Below, one piece after another: positions 19,918-62,138 of a stretch of DNA of 64,000 bases. The stretch is from Piscicola geometra (lineage: Eukaryota > Annelida > Clitellata > Hirudinida > Piscicolidae), in assembly GCA_943735955.1 (NCBI GenBank), contig OX030957.1, positions 6,020,301 through 6,084,300 on the forward strand, given 5' to 3'. The notes beneath the pieces are model-generated. The model had not been told where the DNA came from. It saw only the letters and a list, made by a program, of their open reading frames with translations, and searched no databases. A program made the translations under genes and the position numbers. Each line of letters starts with the position of its first letter. The stretch's first letter is position 1.

Positions 19918-22900
19918 ATGAAGTTTCTTTTTCTTGCTTTCTTGGTGCTGTGGATGACAGTTGTGGACTCACAGCAGGCATCATCATGCAACAACAACTA
20001 CTGCATCTTCAGTGACCTCACCACCACTGAAGACATTACGACTGCAAGGAAAACTTGCAGCGACAAAGGAGGGTGGCTCTTGGAGTTGTATGATCAAGAT
20101 ACGGTTTCCTTATTTCAAAACCTTTCAGCAGCTCATATACACGGTTCTAATAAAGGAGAAATGAAAACCTTTTTGAACATGGAAATTGACACGTCTGGAT
20201 GGAAATGGCTGAACCAAAGTTGATTTATCTTATTTATTTAAATACTTTTCTGCATAATGGAATTTATAATTAGTTACAGAAATAAGTTCAGTGCTATTCC
20301 TATGTCATCAATAATTTAACTTAAATTCTAACCATTGTCTGGCAAACTGGTATGCCACATTGAGTCGTCCCACATTGATATCATCATAATTGAAGAAACA
20401 TAATATTATTTTAACTAATTCAGAAATTGATCAACTGCTTTATCTGATATGAAACAACATTAAAATTTCCTCGATGATAAATAATATTTTTTATAGAAAT
20501 ACTTTTTTCTATTAAAAATAAATTTTAACTCTTTTACTTGAATGTGTTGAAAGTTCAATGTGCCTAAACTCATATTTGTGAAGAGTTAAATGTAATACTT
20601 CTGCCACAGGAGCTTCAGGAAGCCTAAACATTGAGAACCAAAAACAATTTCAAAGCAATTTGGCAGCTCTTTACCGGAATTACCAGGGTAAATACGTCTT
20701 TGAAGCACTTTCACCTATTTGGATCGGATATATATGCCAAAAAAGTAAGTATCCTAAATAAAGAATTAATTTAAAAAGGAATCAACATGAAATTTAAAGT
20801 TTTAAAACTTCACGACTTACCATTAATTTTAGCTGTTAACTTTTTTGCGTCTTTATAACCGCCTAAACTTCCAGACTCTTGTGCTTCAAATGGTGTTGAA
20901 TGTTATTATGTAATGAGTGAGCCAAAATCCTGGTACGAAGCTTCCAATACTTGTCTACGATGGAATTCAACGTTGGCGACGTTTGATTCGTTTTCTGGGA
21001 ATGAAAATCTAAGAATACCAGATAATTTGCTCCCTATAAACTCTGCTAAATACTATATCGGCTTGTCAAGAAATTCGTTGAAATGGCAGAAAAAAGGTGA
21101 ACTCTGCGTGTATTTGCTTTAACCTGTATTAACTCAATCCTTTATATGTATATTTTTGAATTTTATTATTTATGCTTAAACTTTTAGTTGCTAGGTTCTT
21201 TTAATTTTTCAATATAATTTATATTAAACTAGTGTACTAGTGTAGACTTTACATTGTTTACAGTACATACTTTCTACTGAAAATTTCACTAAACATTTTT
21301 ATGTTATCAATTAAAGTCATTAGGATTCAAACTATTTAATTTGTAATATTTAACTTTTTATAAATAAAATATATTTCTTCTTTATTTTGAAATTGTTGAC
21401 ATTTATTTAAATTTCAGATGATTTTATTTATTTCAATGTCATTGATAATCACAGAATTTATTATTAATCGAAGGAACGCTGGTGGATTATACCAATTGGC
21501 CACAAAACCAACAACTTCCTCCCCTTCCCAGCCCCATATGTCCTCATGTTAGACCTGATGGAACATGGGCTTTAGACTGCTCAAGTGAAAAGAAACTAGT
21601 GGTGTGCATGAATCGTTAGTAAATATTTGTTTCAACTGGTTTAGCGCTATAGTAAATGCTGTTTTTGAAAAAAATAAAAATAAATTATATGTATACTTTG
21701 TAAAACAATTCACCAATATGTTTATTTATGAGTTTGTCAAATCGAAAATTTATAAACAAATTATGACTAAAAAAAGGTATTTAAGACATATGGATTTGAG
21801 CACATAATCAAACTCAACTTTAAACTCTGAGCTGTTTGAAAATAATAAAAGTGTTTATTATATTTACTTAAATTTTCAGAAAAATCAACTTCTAGCAGCC
21901 TTCCTCCTGAACAACCAGTTCCCACACTTTTCACAACGACGAACCCTTCCATTTCGAGTGTTAAGTCAAAAGAAGAAGTAACTGTAGAAACTGAACAAAA
22001 TTCTAATAGTAAGTAATGTTCAACGTCTTTTAAGCCGAAAATATGTTTTTCATGAAGTTATTAAGATTTTAGAAAAAATATGTCCTAGAATTCTTAGTGG
22101 TCGAAGCCACATTTAACAAACGCATTCTTCACATTTCAATGTTGAACATAATATTATAATTATTGACAATCTAACTTTCAAAATAGTTTAATAATTTACT
22201 TTGAAAAAATAAAAAAACAAATTAATTCTCGAAAAGCTCTCTCGTCTGGAGGTAAGGCAGGCATTGGAGTGGCAGTTGCTGTTCTGCTTCTCGCCGCACT
22301 GGCTTCTTTTCTCTTCGTCTTTTTGAGAAAGTACAGACCAGAGTGAGATTTTAGTTTATCAATTTTTTATTAATTCATTTATCTCTAATCTGAAGCAAAT
22401 ATTATATTGATCACTAAATCGAGTTATACTGCAATTTAATAATTTTTGTATTTAAAAATATATATTTGTTTATTCATTTTTTTCTGGATTGCTAAATCAC
22501 ATAGAAGACAATTTATATAGGATAGAAAAAATGAAACATAATTTAAATGCCATCATTTCAAACCATACATTTTATCTCTTACAAATTTTGTTGTTGAAAA
22601 TATTATAAAATTTAAGTTGAATTTTCTAATTTAAACTTGTGTAGTATGAAAAAAAGGGTAAACTTATTTTACAATTAATTCATTTAAATTGGAAATTACT
22701 TGAAACTTCAACCTCAAACTTCAAATGAAAACAGTTTCACATTGAATTTTAATAGTTTAACTAAACTAATTTTTTTGAAAAAACATTTTTGAAACATTAA
22801 AGACAATTTTATTAAATCCTTTTCAGTCTACTTGATCGTTTCCCAATGAAGTTGAAATCATCGTTTCCTCAAGCAGCAGAATCTACAACACATTCAAATA

Positions 22901-23037
22901 ACAGTAGTACAAGGGAAATGATTGAACCCATCTACGCAGAACCCATGCCGAAGACACCCACAACACCTTCGTACAACCAATCAGAAGTTAACTACGTGGA
23001 ACTGGCTGACATATCTGGAAGTTCAATTCTAAAATAA
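19918..23037 (+). CDS. C-type-lectin-like type I membrane receptor with ITIM-like tail, seven exons
   Basis: Exons: 19918-20218, 20610-20744, 20875-21096, 21474-21614, 21880-22008, 22252-22342 (or from 22237), 22827-23037. All are GT-AG, mostly phase 1, and give about 409 aa. A hydrophobic signal peptide begins MKFLFLAFLVLWMTVV and probably ends near residue 18. Residues 19-145 form a Cys-containing ectodomain part that may be a divergent lectin fold. Residues 147-265 carry lectin landmarks: SWYEASNTC, STLATF, YYIGLS, TNWPQNQ, GTWALDCSS, VVC. The calcium-site words EPN/QPD and WND are not seen, so sugar binding is doubtful. A Ser/Thr/Pro stalk leads to a transmembrane helix (about 313-333) and RKYRP. 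The tail has tyrosines 376 (IYAEPM), 389 and 396 (VNYVEL, an ITIM consensus). A signalling receptor is inferred; the ligand is unknown. Confidence 0.85.
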
Positions 23038-23617
23038 ATAAGTAAAATGAAGAAAGTGACTTGGAAAAATACTATTTTCGGTTGTTGAACGTTTCAAACT
23101 TTTTCTTGAAATTTAATTTTGTAAAAACTTCAATTTTATATACTTTTAAGTATGATTTATTTTGAAACTGTTAAGGCTAAAACTAATTGACTAAAATTTT
23201 AATTTTTGTTTTGTATTATTGAACCAGTGACTTTAAATGTTTTATTTTTGCCTATTTTCTTTATAAAAAAATAAATTGTAAAAAATACTATATTTTCGTT
23301 ATAAAAAAATAAATGCTTAAAAATTTTTATTCATTAATATGTTATAAAGTTAAAAACGAAAAAAAAAGATCATAAGGGTTTTTTGATAATAAAAGATGTA
23401 GATTCATATTAAAAAGTAAAAAAACTAAGTCAAATTTTCAGGTATGATGATCAAATATGTTTCGACAAAATTCATTTAACATATTTATTAACTCATTTTT
23501 TTAAATGCTAGAGGATTGAACTAGGGTTTGATTAAATGCAAACTTCTTTTTTTGTTAAAAGAATTTAATTTATAATTCAATTGAAACTAAATTTTTTTTC
23601 ACAAATTCTTTTTTCAA
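23038..23617. other. Convergent 3' flanks of lectin and neuropeptide genes
   Basis: 580 bp of AT-rich DNA between two genes that end towards each other. AATAAA motifs on both strands (for example overlapping the lectin stop, and TTTATT near 23324 on plus for the minus gene) could serve as polyadenylation signals. No gene seen. Confidence 0.5.
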
Positions 23618-24112
23618 TCATCCCAAACGAGGTAAGGGTAAAGCTTTTTTGTTGACTTCAACCCTTGATGCATCTGCCCCACTGCTTCCTTCCCTGCATC
23701 TGTCCATCATCCCTCTTCCGAACCGCGGCATTCTCTTCACCTGCTCCAAGTGCTCTCCATCTCCCTCCAACCACAACCATTTCTTTCCCAGTCTGGGAAG
23801 ACGACTTTTTTTTGAAATCTCGAAGAGCCTCGTCTTTAAAATTGTGAAATAAAATAAAATAAATACATTAAAAAGAAATACAAAGAAATATAGATTTTAA
23901 TGTGAACTATAATGCAATCTAGCATTAAGTAAAATGTCAATTATTAAACAATTAATGCTCAAACACGAGACATTTGATTGCATAAATTATATAATAGAGA
24001 TCCTAAAGTTATAGATACTAAAAAAGTATCACCTTTGGACCATAGTCATCAACTTCGTCGTGGTCGGTCAGATAGGCTTCCGAAAGGTCTGCTTCTGAGA
24101 CTGGAAAAGTGT
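23618..24112 (-). CDS. Neuropeptide precursor with PRL-amide and PRF-amide peptides (last two exons; 5' exons not located)
   Basis: Two exons, 24112-24033 (80 nt) and 23833-23618 (stop TGA 23618-23620), joined by a GT-AG intron in one frame. Dibasic sites frame peptides ending in Gly, the substrate for C-terminal amidation: KK-SRLPRLG-KK, KR-MPRFG-R and KK-ALPLPRLG at the stop. Predicted products are SRLPRL-amide, MPRF-amide and ALPLPRL-amide. The upstream exon is acidic (SEADLSEAYLTDHDEVDDYG), as spacer regions of precursors often are. Family: PRX-amide peptides (pyrokinin/neuromedin-U-like in a broad sense), secreted ligands of rhodopsin-type receptors (family knowledge). The signal-peptide exon was not found; a 5' exon must end in phase 1. 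One candidate is about 25437-25372 (reading HTEDSLSAEE, donor GTAATG), but it has no signal peptide either. Confidence 0.72.
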
Positions 24113-24604
24113 CTGTAGGTTAATTAGGTTAGGTTTCAGACGTTGTTTATAAAGGTTCGCAACTTTTTTATTGAAAATTGTTAATCGGTGGTTTGATGAC
24201 TAGTATTAGGAAATTTCGAAATCCATCATTTTAAAATTATGCAATAAAACCAATTATTATGGTTTGGCTCACACGATTGAATATCGTGAAACACCAATGT
24301 TGTCACGAAGACCAATAAAAAATAAATATTAATATTCATTTTTTAAAATATACTCAATTTTTGAGGCTAATTTAATGTATAGGGATTTTGAATTAGTACA
24401 TTAGGTAATAATCTATAGGTTTATGGATATTTATTAATTCAATCCCTCATAAGAAAATTAGCTAATGAAAAGTAGAAAATAAGTTGCCGTAAAACTACTG
24501 CTCAACGTCTTTTCCCCTTATATAGGGGTTCATATCGAAGGTTTGAATGGAAAAGTTAATAATTCTTTTTGCACGTGTGCCCATTAATACGCCTGCCAGG
24601 CAAG

Positions 24605-24723
24605 CTTCGTTTTCTCGCTATGATACCAACTTTATTGAATGCAGAAGTGATGGGCGTGAAGGATATTGGTAACAATAATGAAGATCGACGTGTTGGGGGA
24701 AATAAGCCAAAAAGGCTGATGGA
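24605..24723 (+). other. Possible isolated exon (plus strand)
   Basis: An open stretch after an AG (CCTGCCAG) and before a good donor (GATGGAG/GTAAGG) reads KLRFLAMIPTLLNAEVMG and then GNNNEDRRVGGNKPKRLME. It has a higher GC content than its surroundings. No family recognised, and the minus strand is also open. It could be an exon of an unseen gene or a relic. Confidence 0.15.
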
Positions 24724-27375
24724 GGTAAGGGTGAAGCTGAGGGTAGGTCTAAAAACGATATATTGGTTCAACACCAATGTCTAAGTTATATTCGTCAATA
24801 TAAAATCTTGAGACATAAAAATAAGACCAACAAATTTTAAAATTGCAATTAAACAAAAAGTATCGGAAATATATTCAAAAAGTCTCCAAAAAAAGTTAAA
24901 AAAGCTCTAAACATTCTTTTCACAAATTTTGGTCTATGACAGTAACACCAAACCATTTTCTCCTGCCGTTTTTGTTTTATGCAAATCTATCAAAAACTTT
25001 TAGGTAGTTTCTACTTTCTGGTTCATTCTATGTAACTTTTTCTGTTTTTTCTCAAAGATTTTAGAAAAGAGGTTGGTTGAGATATAGAATCAAAGCGTAG
25101 CCCATCCATCGCAAGCGTCTTTGAGAATATTTTTAATTTTTAATTAATATATTTCATATAATATATTATTTATTATATAAAACATAATTTATATACGTTT
25201 TAAACAGCTGCTGTTTTTTTATTTTAACAAATATTTTTTGACTAGTGGATTTTGATGATCTGTCCAAGAATAATAGTTAAATCTATTACTTTTCAGATTT
25301 TTATAACAGTATAGCATATTATTCAAACATTTCCTGTGTCGATGTTGCCCAAGGTTCCACTTGCGCATTACTTTCTTCAGCTGAAAGAGAATCTTCTGTA
25401 TGCGATGTCAGACAATTTTTAGCTAGACATTTTTTTATTGAGTAAAGTAATTAGCCAATGCCTAAATATGTTATTTTTTCTTTAAAGAGTGAGATTGTTT
25501 TTCATAATGTTGAAACATTTTTAATACAATTTTAATCGTAAGAAATAACGAAAAGTTAAATTAGCTTTAAAAGCCTCAAACAAGAGCTATAATAGCTGTA
25601 AAAGCTTTTTTTAGCCTTCTTATCTGCGTCATTACTCCCATTTCTAATTGTTACCTAATGAAAGTTTTGCCAATATTCATATCAATAAATCTCTTATTGC
25701 TCAAAGTTTGAAATAATAATAAAAAATTAATTATTTAAAAAAATTGAAAAGTAATTAAAAATAAAGATTCATTCCCTATGCGCGTTTTCGAAAAAAACAT
25801 TAGTTTTCAGTCCCTAGATGGATAAACAAAAGATAGTTTTAAACCTTAAAAACTGTTAAAATGCATCAACTTTAAAAAAATTAACGTTTTATAGATATAC
25901 TTTTCAATACTGCTCAGAGGTTAACGGAATAAAAACCCTAACTAAAATGTAATGAAAATAAATAGTCCGTTAATTTAGTTTAAAGTTAATTTAGAAGTTA
26001 GACAAGAAATTAACGAAAATATTAATTTTGGTGTGGTGCCTGTCTCAAAGTTAATACATACATGTAGTATCACAGTAGTATATAAAAATTCACATTTCAA
26101 ATACGATTCAAATAATATTGTGTAAATAAATAAAATAATGGATTGCTTTTTTAAACATTAAATTAACGACTGACTGAATCTAAAACTTCAGCTCACGTCA
26201 CATTCTGGTGCTCTTAATTAATTACCTTGTAAGAGACATGAAAAAGTTATCTCTTTTAGAGACACTCTTTCTATATGATTACTTTTTAAAATCATATTTT
26301 CTAAATCCTTTTTTAAAATGGCATTAAAGACTCTCAATTATTATAAATAAATAAAATAATTAAACTATTTAAAAAACGTATCTGATTAAAAGGACTTAAA
26401 CACAAAAATCTTATGAGTAAAAAAAATACATTTATAAATAAAACTTACAAAACCACTATAAATGCTGGTTTGCCGGATTCAGAGATGAAGGTTCCTGTGG
26501 GTGGCTCAGCTTGTCTTTGATCTTTCAGTGCAATTTGCTACAAAATCAAAAGGAACTTTTGTGTTAATTATTATGAACCTAATTTGCATGGGAGTTAGCC
26601 TGATTGGAGTGAATCTGTGCACATTTTAATAAGCTTCTACCCAAGATCTCTTATCTGTTTCAATTAAAACCAAGAGTGATAATTACGGATAGAGTAAAAT
26701 GGCAAAAACTTACACTACCTGCTTCCCCGAAAAATCCTTGAAAGTTGTTGTTATAGCGTCTAACTCTATAATTATATACATAATTTATTTTAAACTTACT
26801 CAAGTTTAATCGTGCTAATATATTTAGTTTTCTAGTATACGAGGGAGCTGCAACGTCAAGTTAATCAATGACTAGGCGTTACCACGTGATCATTGAGCTA
26901 AATTGCAATCACATATACCGCATAAATTTATTTAAAAGTCATTTTTAAAACAAACTTGAAATAAGCATAATTGAAAGACATTGGCAAATCTTTAATACAA
27001 GTGAGCTCTTTTTTCATGAATTGAGAAATTCTTCATTAGAGGATCAAAAGACATGATGATTAAAGTGGCATAAAAAATTAGCGATTAGATATCGCGATAT
27101 TACTTTGACTTTCATACTTCCATTATAATCATGATGAAGAATCGTTTAATAATGTTATTAGTGTTAAAATAAACTAAAAAAATTTGTTTCTATTTATAAT
27201 CGCATTTTTGGGTTATTTTTTTGCAAAAATTTTTTTACTGAGTTATTCTCTCAATATTTTAATTTTTAATTTATGTTAGTATATTCATATAAAAATGCGC
27301 TCCAATAGTTCAAAAGATACATTATCAATTTATAATATTTTAAAATTTCATAAAGGGCTTATACAAAACTGAAAA

Positions 27376-27505
27376 ACGAGTATCCGAGTGTGTAACAATT
27401 CCCATGTAGCCCATCAGCGCAAATAAAAATTTGCAGCTTAAAAGGCCTAAATGCCCGTTTGGAATATAATATTAACGCTCGTAGTTACTATTATTATTAA
27501 CTGAT
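27376..27505 (+). mobile_element. SINE family 1, copy B
   Basis: GTATCCGAGTGTGTAACAA matches the head region seen in the 42485-42650 copy. CCCATCAGCGCAAATAAAAA, TTGCAGCTTAAAAGGCCTAA and CCGTTTGGA match the body and 3' part of copy A. It ends in AACGCTCGTAGTTACTATTATTATT. The B-box region is deleted. Confidence 0.55.
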
Positions 27506-29442
27506 GAATAATTTTGAAAATTTACATTTCCTTCAAGATGTTTGTTTGATGATTGTTAGGCGTTTAAAGAATCTTAAACTCAAAAACCTTATTGGACAAG
27601 AGTCAAACTAAAATAAAATTTAAACATTTATTAACAACAATCACAATGTTTTTTTATCAGTAATCCATAATAGATTATCAAGTTTAAAAAAATTAAATCT
27701 TGTTATTGCCTCTAAAGTATGAAAATACTTTTATGAAGAAATAAATAATAAAAATATATTTTTATTATTAAATTATAACTTAAAGATAAATAAAGCTATA
27801 TTTTCTATTAAAAAATGTATTTAAGTTTTCAAAAAACGTTATTCTGTCAACTTTATTTTTCTTAGTTGGTTTTTTAATTTTTCTATCGTGTCTAAGGGGG
27901 TTTCCGTTTTTATTCATTTTAATTTTATATTTAATATTATAGTTTTTTAAATAGAGTTTGTACAACCCATTTTGAATCTTTCTGTGTGTAAATTGTTATA
28001 CATAAGAGATCATTTAGGAAATCAACACCTATAAGACGCGTATCCTGTTCAATGTATAGAAGGAAAAGACTGACAAAACATGAACATTCGTTCATATGCA
28101 TTCGTTCATATTCCTTTTGGTACTTTTTAAACACTCGTACCAGCACACACTCTTCAGGCTATATAAAGAAGATGCAAAAGTTTTGGGTTTCAGAAGTTGA
28201 TGTAGGTTTTTGAACGGTCTTCCAGTCGTATAAGTAATGTCTAAGTATTTTTTCTAAAAAGACAATTACTTTATATTTAAAAGTTTCAGTTTTTCTAAAA
28301 CATGAAGTTGTTAAGTAAAGATATATAAAATAAGTTTTTATTTTTGCCATTACAACTATTTTAATGAAATTCAGTTTTAAATAATAATACATTAAGATAA
28401 GTTTGAAGTATAATTATATAAAAACTCAATGACATGGGAGTACAAGATTCAAACTGATTATCAAAGCGGATATAATTAATGTTTTTGGATTTAACTCTCA
28501 CACAACTTTCAAAGCAAGGACATCTCTGATAACAGAGCTGATACTAGGCTTAATAAACTGATGGTTATGTAAACCAATGAAACAATATTGTCGTTTTTGA
28601 ATGCTGGTCTAACACGATTGTCAAATGATGAGAGTTCAAAGTGATGTTAACCAAGAAACAGTTTGTAAAAAGAAATATAATGAAAACCAACAAAATACGG
28701 AATATAGTGAAAGGATGTCAAGTCGGAAAGCTTTTAATCTTTTTCAACTTTGAATAAATAAATAAAATTCAAAATAAAAAAAAACTAAAAACTAAAATAT
28801 CTATGAAAAACTAAAAGATTAATTTGCCTTAAAATTTAATGAAATTTAAAATGTCATAAATGCAGTAGTAGTGGATAAAAACAATAAAAAATATACATTT
28901 AAAGTTTAAATACTTGAGATTGCTTCATCAGCAAATCTTTGCTGAAAAAATAAATATTATAACTATTTTTCCATTGTACTAGTAATAATCTAAACTTTTA
29001 AAAAAGATAAATAATTCATTTGAAAAATTGTTATGTTTATAGATACTTTAATTTATTTCACTTAAAAAATATAAAAAGTAACTACGATATGTTTCTAAAA
29101 GTTCAAACTATCATTTGATGGAAAATGGACATTATAATATATGACCACTTACATTTTTCTGTTTGAAACAAATTATTTAAAATAACTTTTGAAAAATTTA
29201 TAGTTTAGTTTTTTTTTAAATAATTCCCACTAAACACTTCAAATTCTCAATGTTATTTATCAAGAGAGCGACTTGAGCTACAATTCTGAGTTTTTAAAAG
29301 TTTATTCAACAACTGGAAACGAAAAAAAGCACACACAAAAATATATATCTCGAAAACATAAAAAAAACGACATAAACCACAGTAAAAGTAAAGACTTCAG
29401 TGATTAAGCAACAGAATCACTCTAACTACGACCTCCACTACG

Positions 29443-59616
<30,174 letters not shown>

Positions 59617-60383
59617 ACTCCCAGAATCTTTGAATAACCATAATTTTAAAGCACCATAATTTGTGGAAAAATAATTGTTTTTTTAGGTTCATATTTTTTT
59701 TGGGTTCATATTTTAGACGAATTTGTTCAACTGTATGTCTAAAAAGGCGAATGTCTATGGCGGCAATCGGACTTTGTTGAAATATAATCCTTGTTTTCGG
59801 ACATGGAAATAAATATATACGTTTTTTGAAGTTTTGGTTATTTTGATCATCTTATTTCAAGTTACTACTAATTAAATATTATAATGAAGTTTTTAAAAAT
59901 AAATATATTGATAAATAATCAAATTAAAACTTTAGTGACATAAAGATATGTTTTCTTTCGTGGGGGTAAAATTTATTTATAAATTAGATTAAGTATGATT
60001 AGATACAAGAAATGTGCTTTAAAGGTGGCACTGATTAAGATAGGGCTTTATAATTATAAAGCGCATTAATGATTGTTTTTTTATATTTAAAAATTTGATG
60101 TATTATTTCTTTATTGCTATGAATTGCCAAAAATCATTGGTTTTAAAAGTCTCGCCAATTTACACCGTTTCAATCAATATTTTCAGTTTTTTACACTTCT
60201 TTTCAATAAATCTTTTAAAAAAATTAATTAAAAAAATTATTCTATTTGTAATTAACGCCAATCTCAAATTTTATTTCATTTTCCGAAACAGTACAACATG
60301 TTCGGAAAAAAAGTTAATATGAACACTAAAATATCAATTTGATGATTTTCATCATTTTCTACACCCTCCATCACCCTCCATAG

Positions 60384-60456
60384 CGACCACCATTCGCCGA
60401 GACCAGCCATCCATAGCGACATTCGGCACCGCTCCGACGTCATGGAAGGTGTTAGA
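60384..60456 (+). other. Candidate alternative TCF/LEF 3' exon
   Basis: A GC-rich island in AT-rich DNA. Acceptor TCACCCTCCATAG, donor AGA/GTGAGT. In phase with exon 9 it reads ATTIRRDQPSIATFGTAPTS WKVL and leaves phase 2, which fits the next candidate at 62015. It would replace the short exon 59534-59616. It has no recognised domain. Confidence 0.3.
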
Positions 60457-62014
60457 GTGAGTTTCAACATGCTTCTCATCATTTATTGCTTTGCTTACAT
60501 TAAAAATTCATTTTTTATATTATTTTTTTTCTTTTCTAAATTTAAAGTGTATAAAAACAGTGAGATATAACACAATACAGTGGTGTCTCCGTGGAGTCAA
60601 TGACATGCGCAGTTAGGAAGCAAAGAATAGTCATTATACCAGGCGTATTCTTCCCCTCAATATAACTCTATTACTCAGAGCAGCCACTTATTAGGAAAGA
60701 TAATCGCTCATCTATTCATAACTCCCATGATTTATTTTCGATTCATTGTTGCTGCTAAGCAGTCATAGAAATGAAAATAAGAATAAATATTTTTATAAAA
60801 TATAGCTTTGAAAGGTATTGAATTGATATTGGAAAGCTTTCTCATAATATAAAATGTGTTTTCCATAAAACGCTTTTGGTTTTTGTATGCCTACTCGGAT
60901 TCTACGAAGTCTGTGCTCAGTAGGAACAAAAAAGACTTAAATTGTTTCATATTTTAGTGGAAGTCGTCTTTATTCAGATTTTCTAAGAAACACTTGAAGA
61001 GTACAATTTTAGCACTCTTACGTAATTCACCAACTAAAAAACATAACTTGTGTTTATGTTAAGGCTCTATAATAATTTGAGTGGAACATTTTCTAAACTA
61101 CCAAGTTTTATTTCAGTTCCTCGTAAGCCTATCTCAATAAAAACCTGGTGACAAAGCATGGAAAAAAGACCGATCATGACAAAGGTGACAGAGATGACAA
61201 ATGGCATGCTTATGCTGATGATAGTTATTCATGAGGCGTAAGATAAACGTCTTTCAATTTTTCCGTCATCTCTTACCTCCATCTTTTCTTAAGGCTTAAT
61301 GATTCGGTCATGAATGAACGATCGGAACTGCTTCTTATGCCATTTAGTTAATAGATGCTTGCAATAAATTACGCACCGTGCATTTAGATACTGTGCGAGT
61401 ATTTTATATGAAATATAATACGATTCAAAGAAATTTCAAAGATTTTTTGGAGTGCTGTTCAATTGAGTACCTCTAATAAAATAATAAATTAGAAAATAAA
61501 ATTTTTGTCTTTCAGCAAAATTCAATTCAAGCACGAGTGATAATGAAGCATCAACCAAAGGGGCGCCAGGCTTGACATATACATGAGATAACAAAAACAT
61601 AAAAAATGTAACTTTGATGTGAGTTGGTGAAAAATTAGGTATCACGCTTGTCAATTAAAAATATATCTTTGTTTTTTTACCATTAAATAGGACTTTTTTA
61701 TTGTATCATTTGGAGCCATTTGCTATTAAAAAACTAGCTATTACTTTTTATAGCTTTTAAAAATAATAGCAGCATGTTTTCAAACTTAATCATCTATTAA
61801 TAGAATTGAGCATGAATAGTATTCACTTGGAAATTATATCTAAAAAATTTAATACCACTATATTTAATAATAAAATGCATTATTAATAATTTAAGAATAC
61901 AATTCTTTTTTAACATCATACAAATTTTTTTCCAGGGATGACGTTTTTTCACTCGTTCTCAAAGATCAACTCAAAAAATCCAAATAAAAAAGCCTCTACT
62001 ATCACTTTCTTCAG

Positions 62015-62138
62015 CAACTGCCATCCTCAAGAGCAGCAACTACCAGCAACTAGACATCATCAACCCTCCTCCAGCATCGACACAAGCATCAGACATCTAA
62101 CGGTCGCCATAACATCGGTGACTTTCCGCCTTTTGTAA
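62015..62138 (+). other. Candidate terminal TCF/LEF exon
   Basis: A strong acceptor (ATCACTTTCTTCAG) is followed by a GC-richer block. In phase 2 after 60384-60456 it reads NCHPQEQQLPATRHHQPSSS and ends TFRLL-stop at 62136-62138; the sum with exons 1-9 is 1314 nt (437 aa) in frame. A second open frame (ATAILKSSNYQQLDIINPPP, stop in ACATCTAA) would fit a direct splice from exon 9. Neither shows a C-clamp. An alternative acceptor at 61936 exists. Confidence 0.3.

Larger units (their letters stand above)
24113..29442. other. Intergenic region upstream of the TCF/LEF gene
   Basis: Mostly AT-rich DNA. GC-richer islets with possible splice sites: 24605-24723 (plus, listed separately), about 25310-25440 (minus frame HTEDSLSAEE, possible neuropeptide exon) and about 26450-26520 (minus, reading AEPPTGTFISESGKPAFI before a GTAAGT donor). 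None can be tied to a gene with certainty. A SINE tail lies at 27376-27505. The 5' exons of the neuropeptide precursor and the TCF promoter should lie here. Confidence 0.4.

Noticed and set aside
28159..28392. Short AT-rich frames upstream of the TCF/LEF gene
   Set aside because: Lys/Tyr/Phe/Ile-rich composition expected of AT-rich non-coding DNA; no motif.
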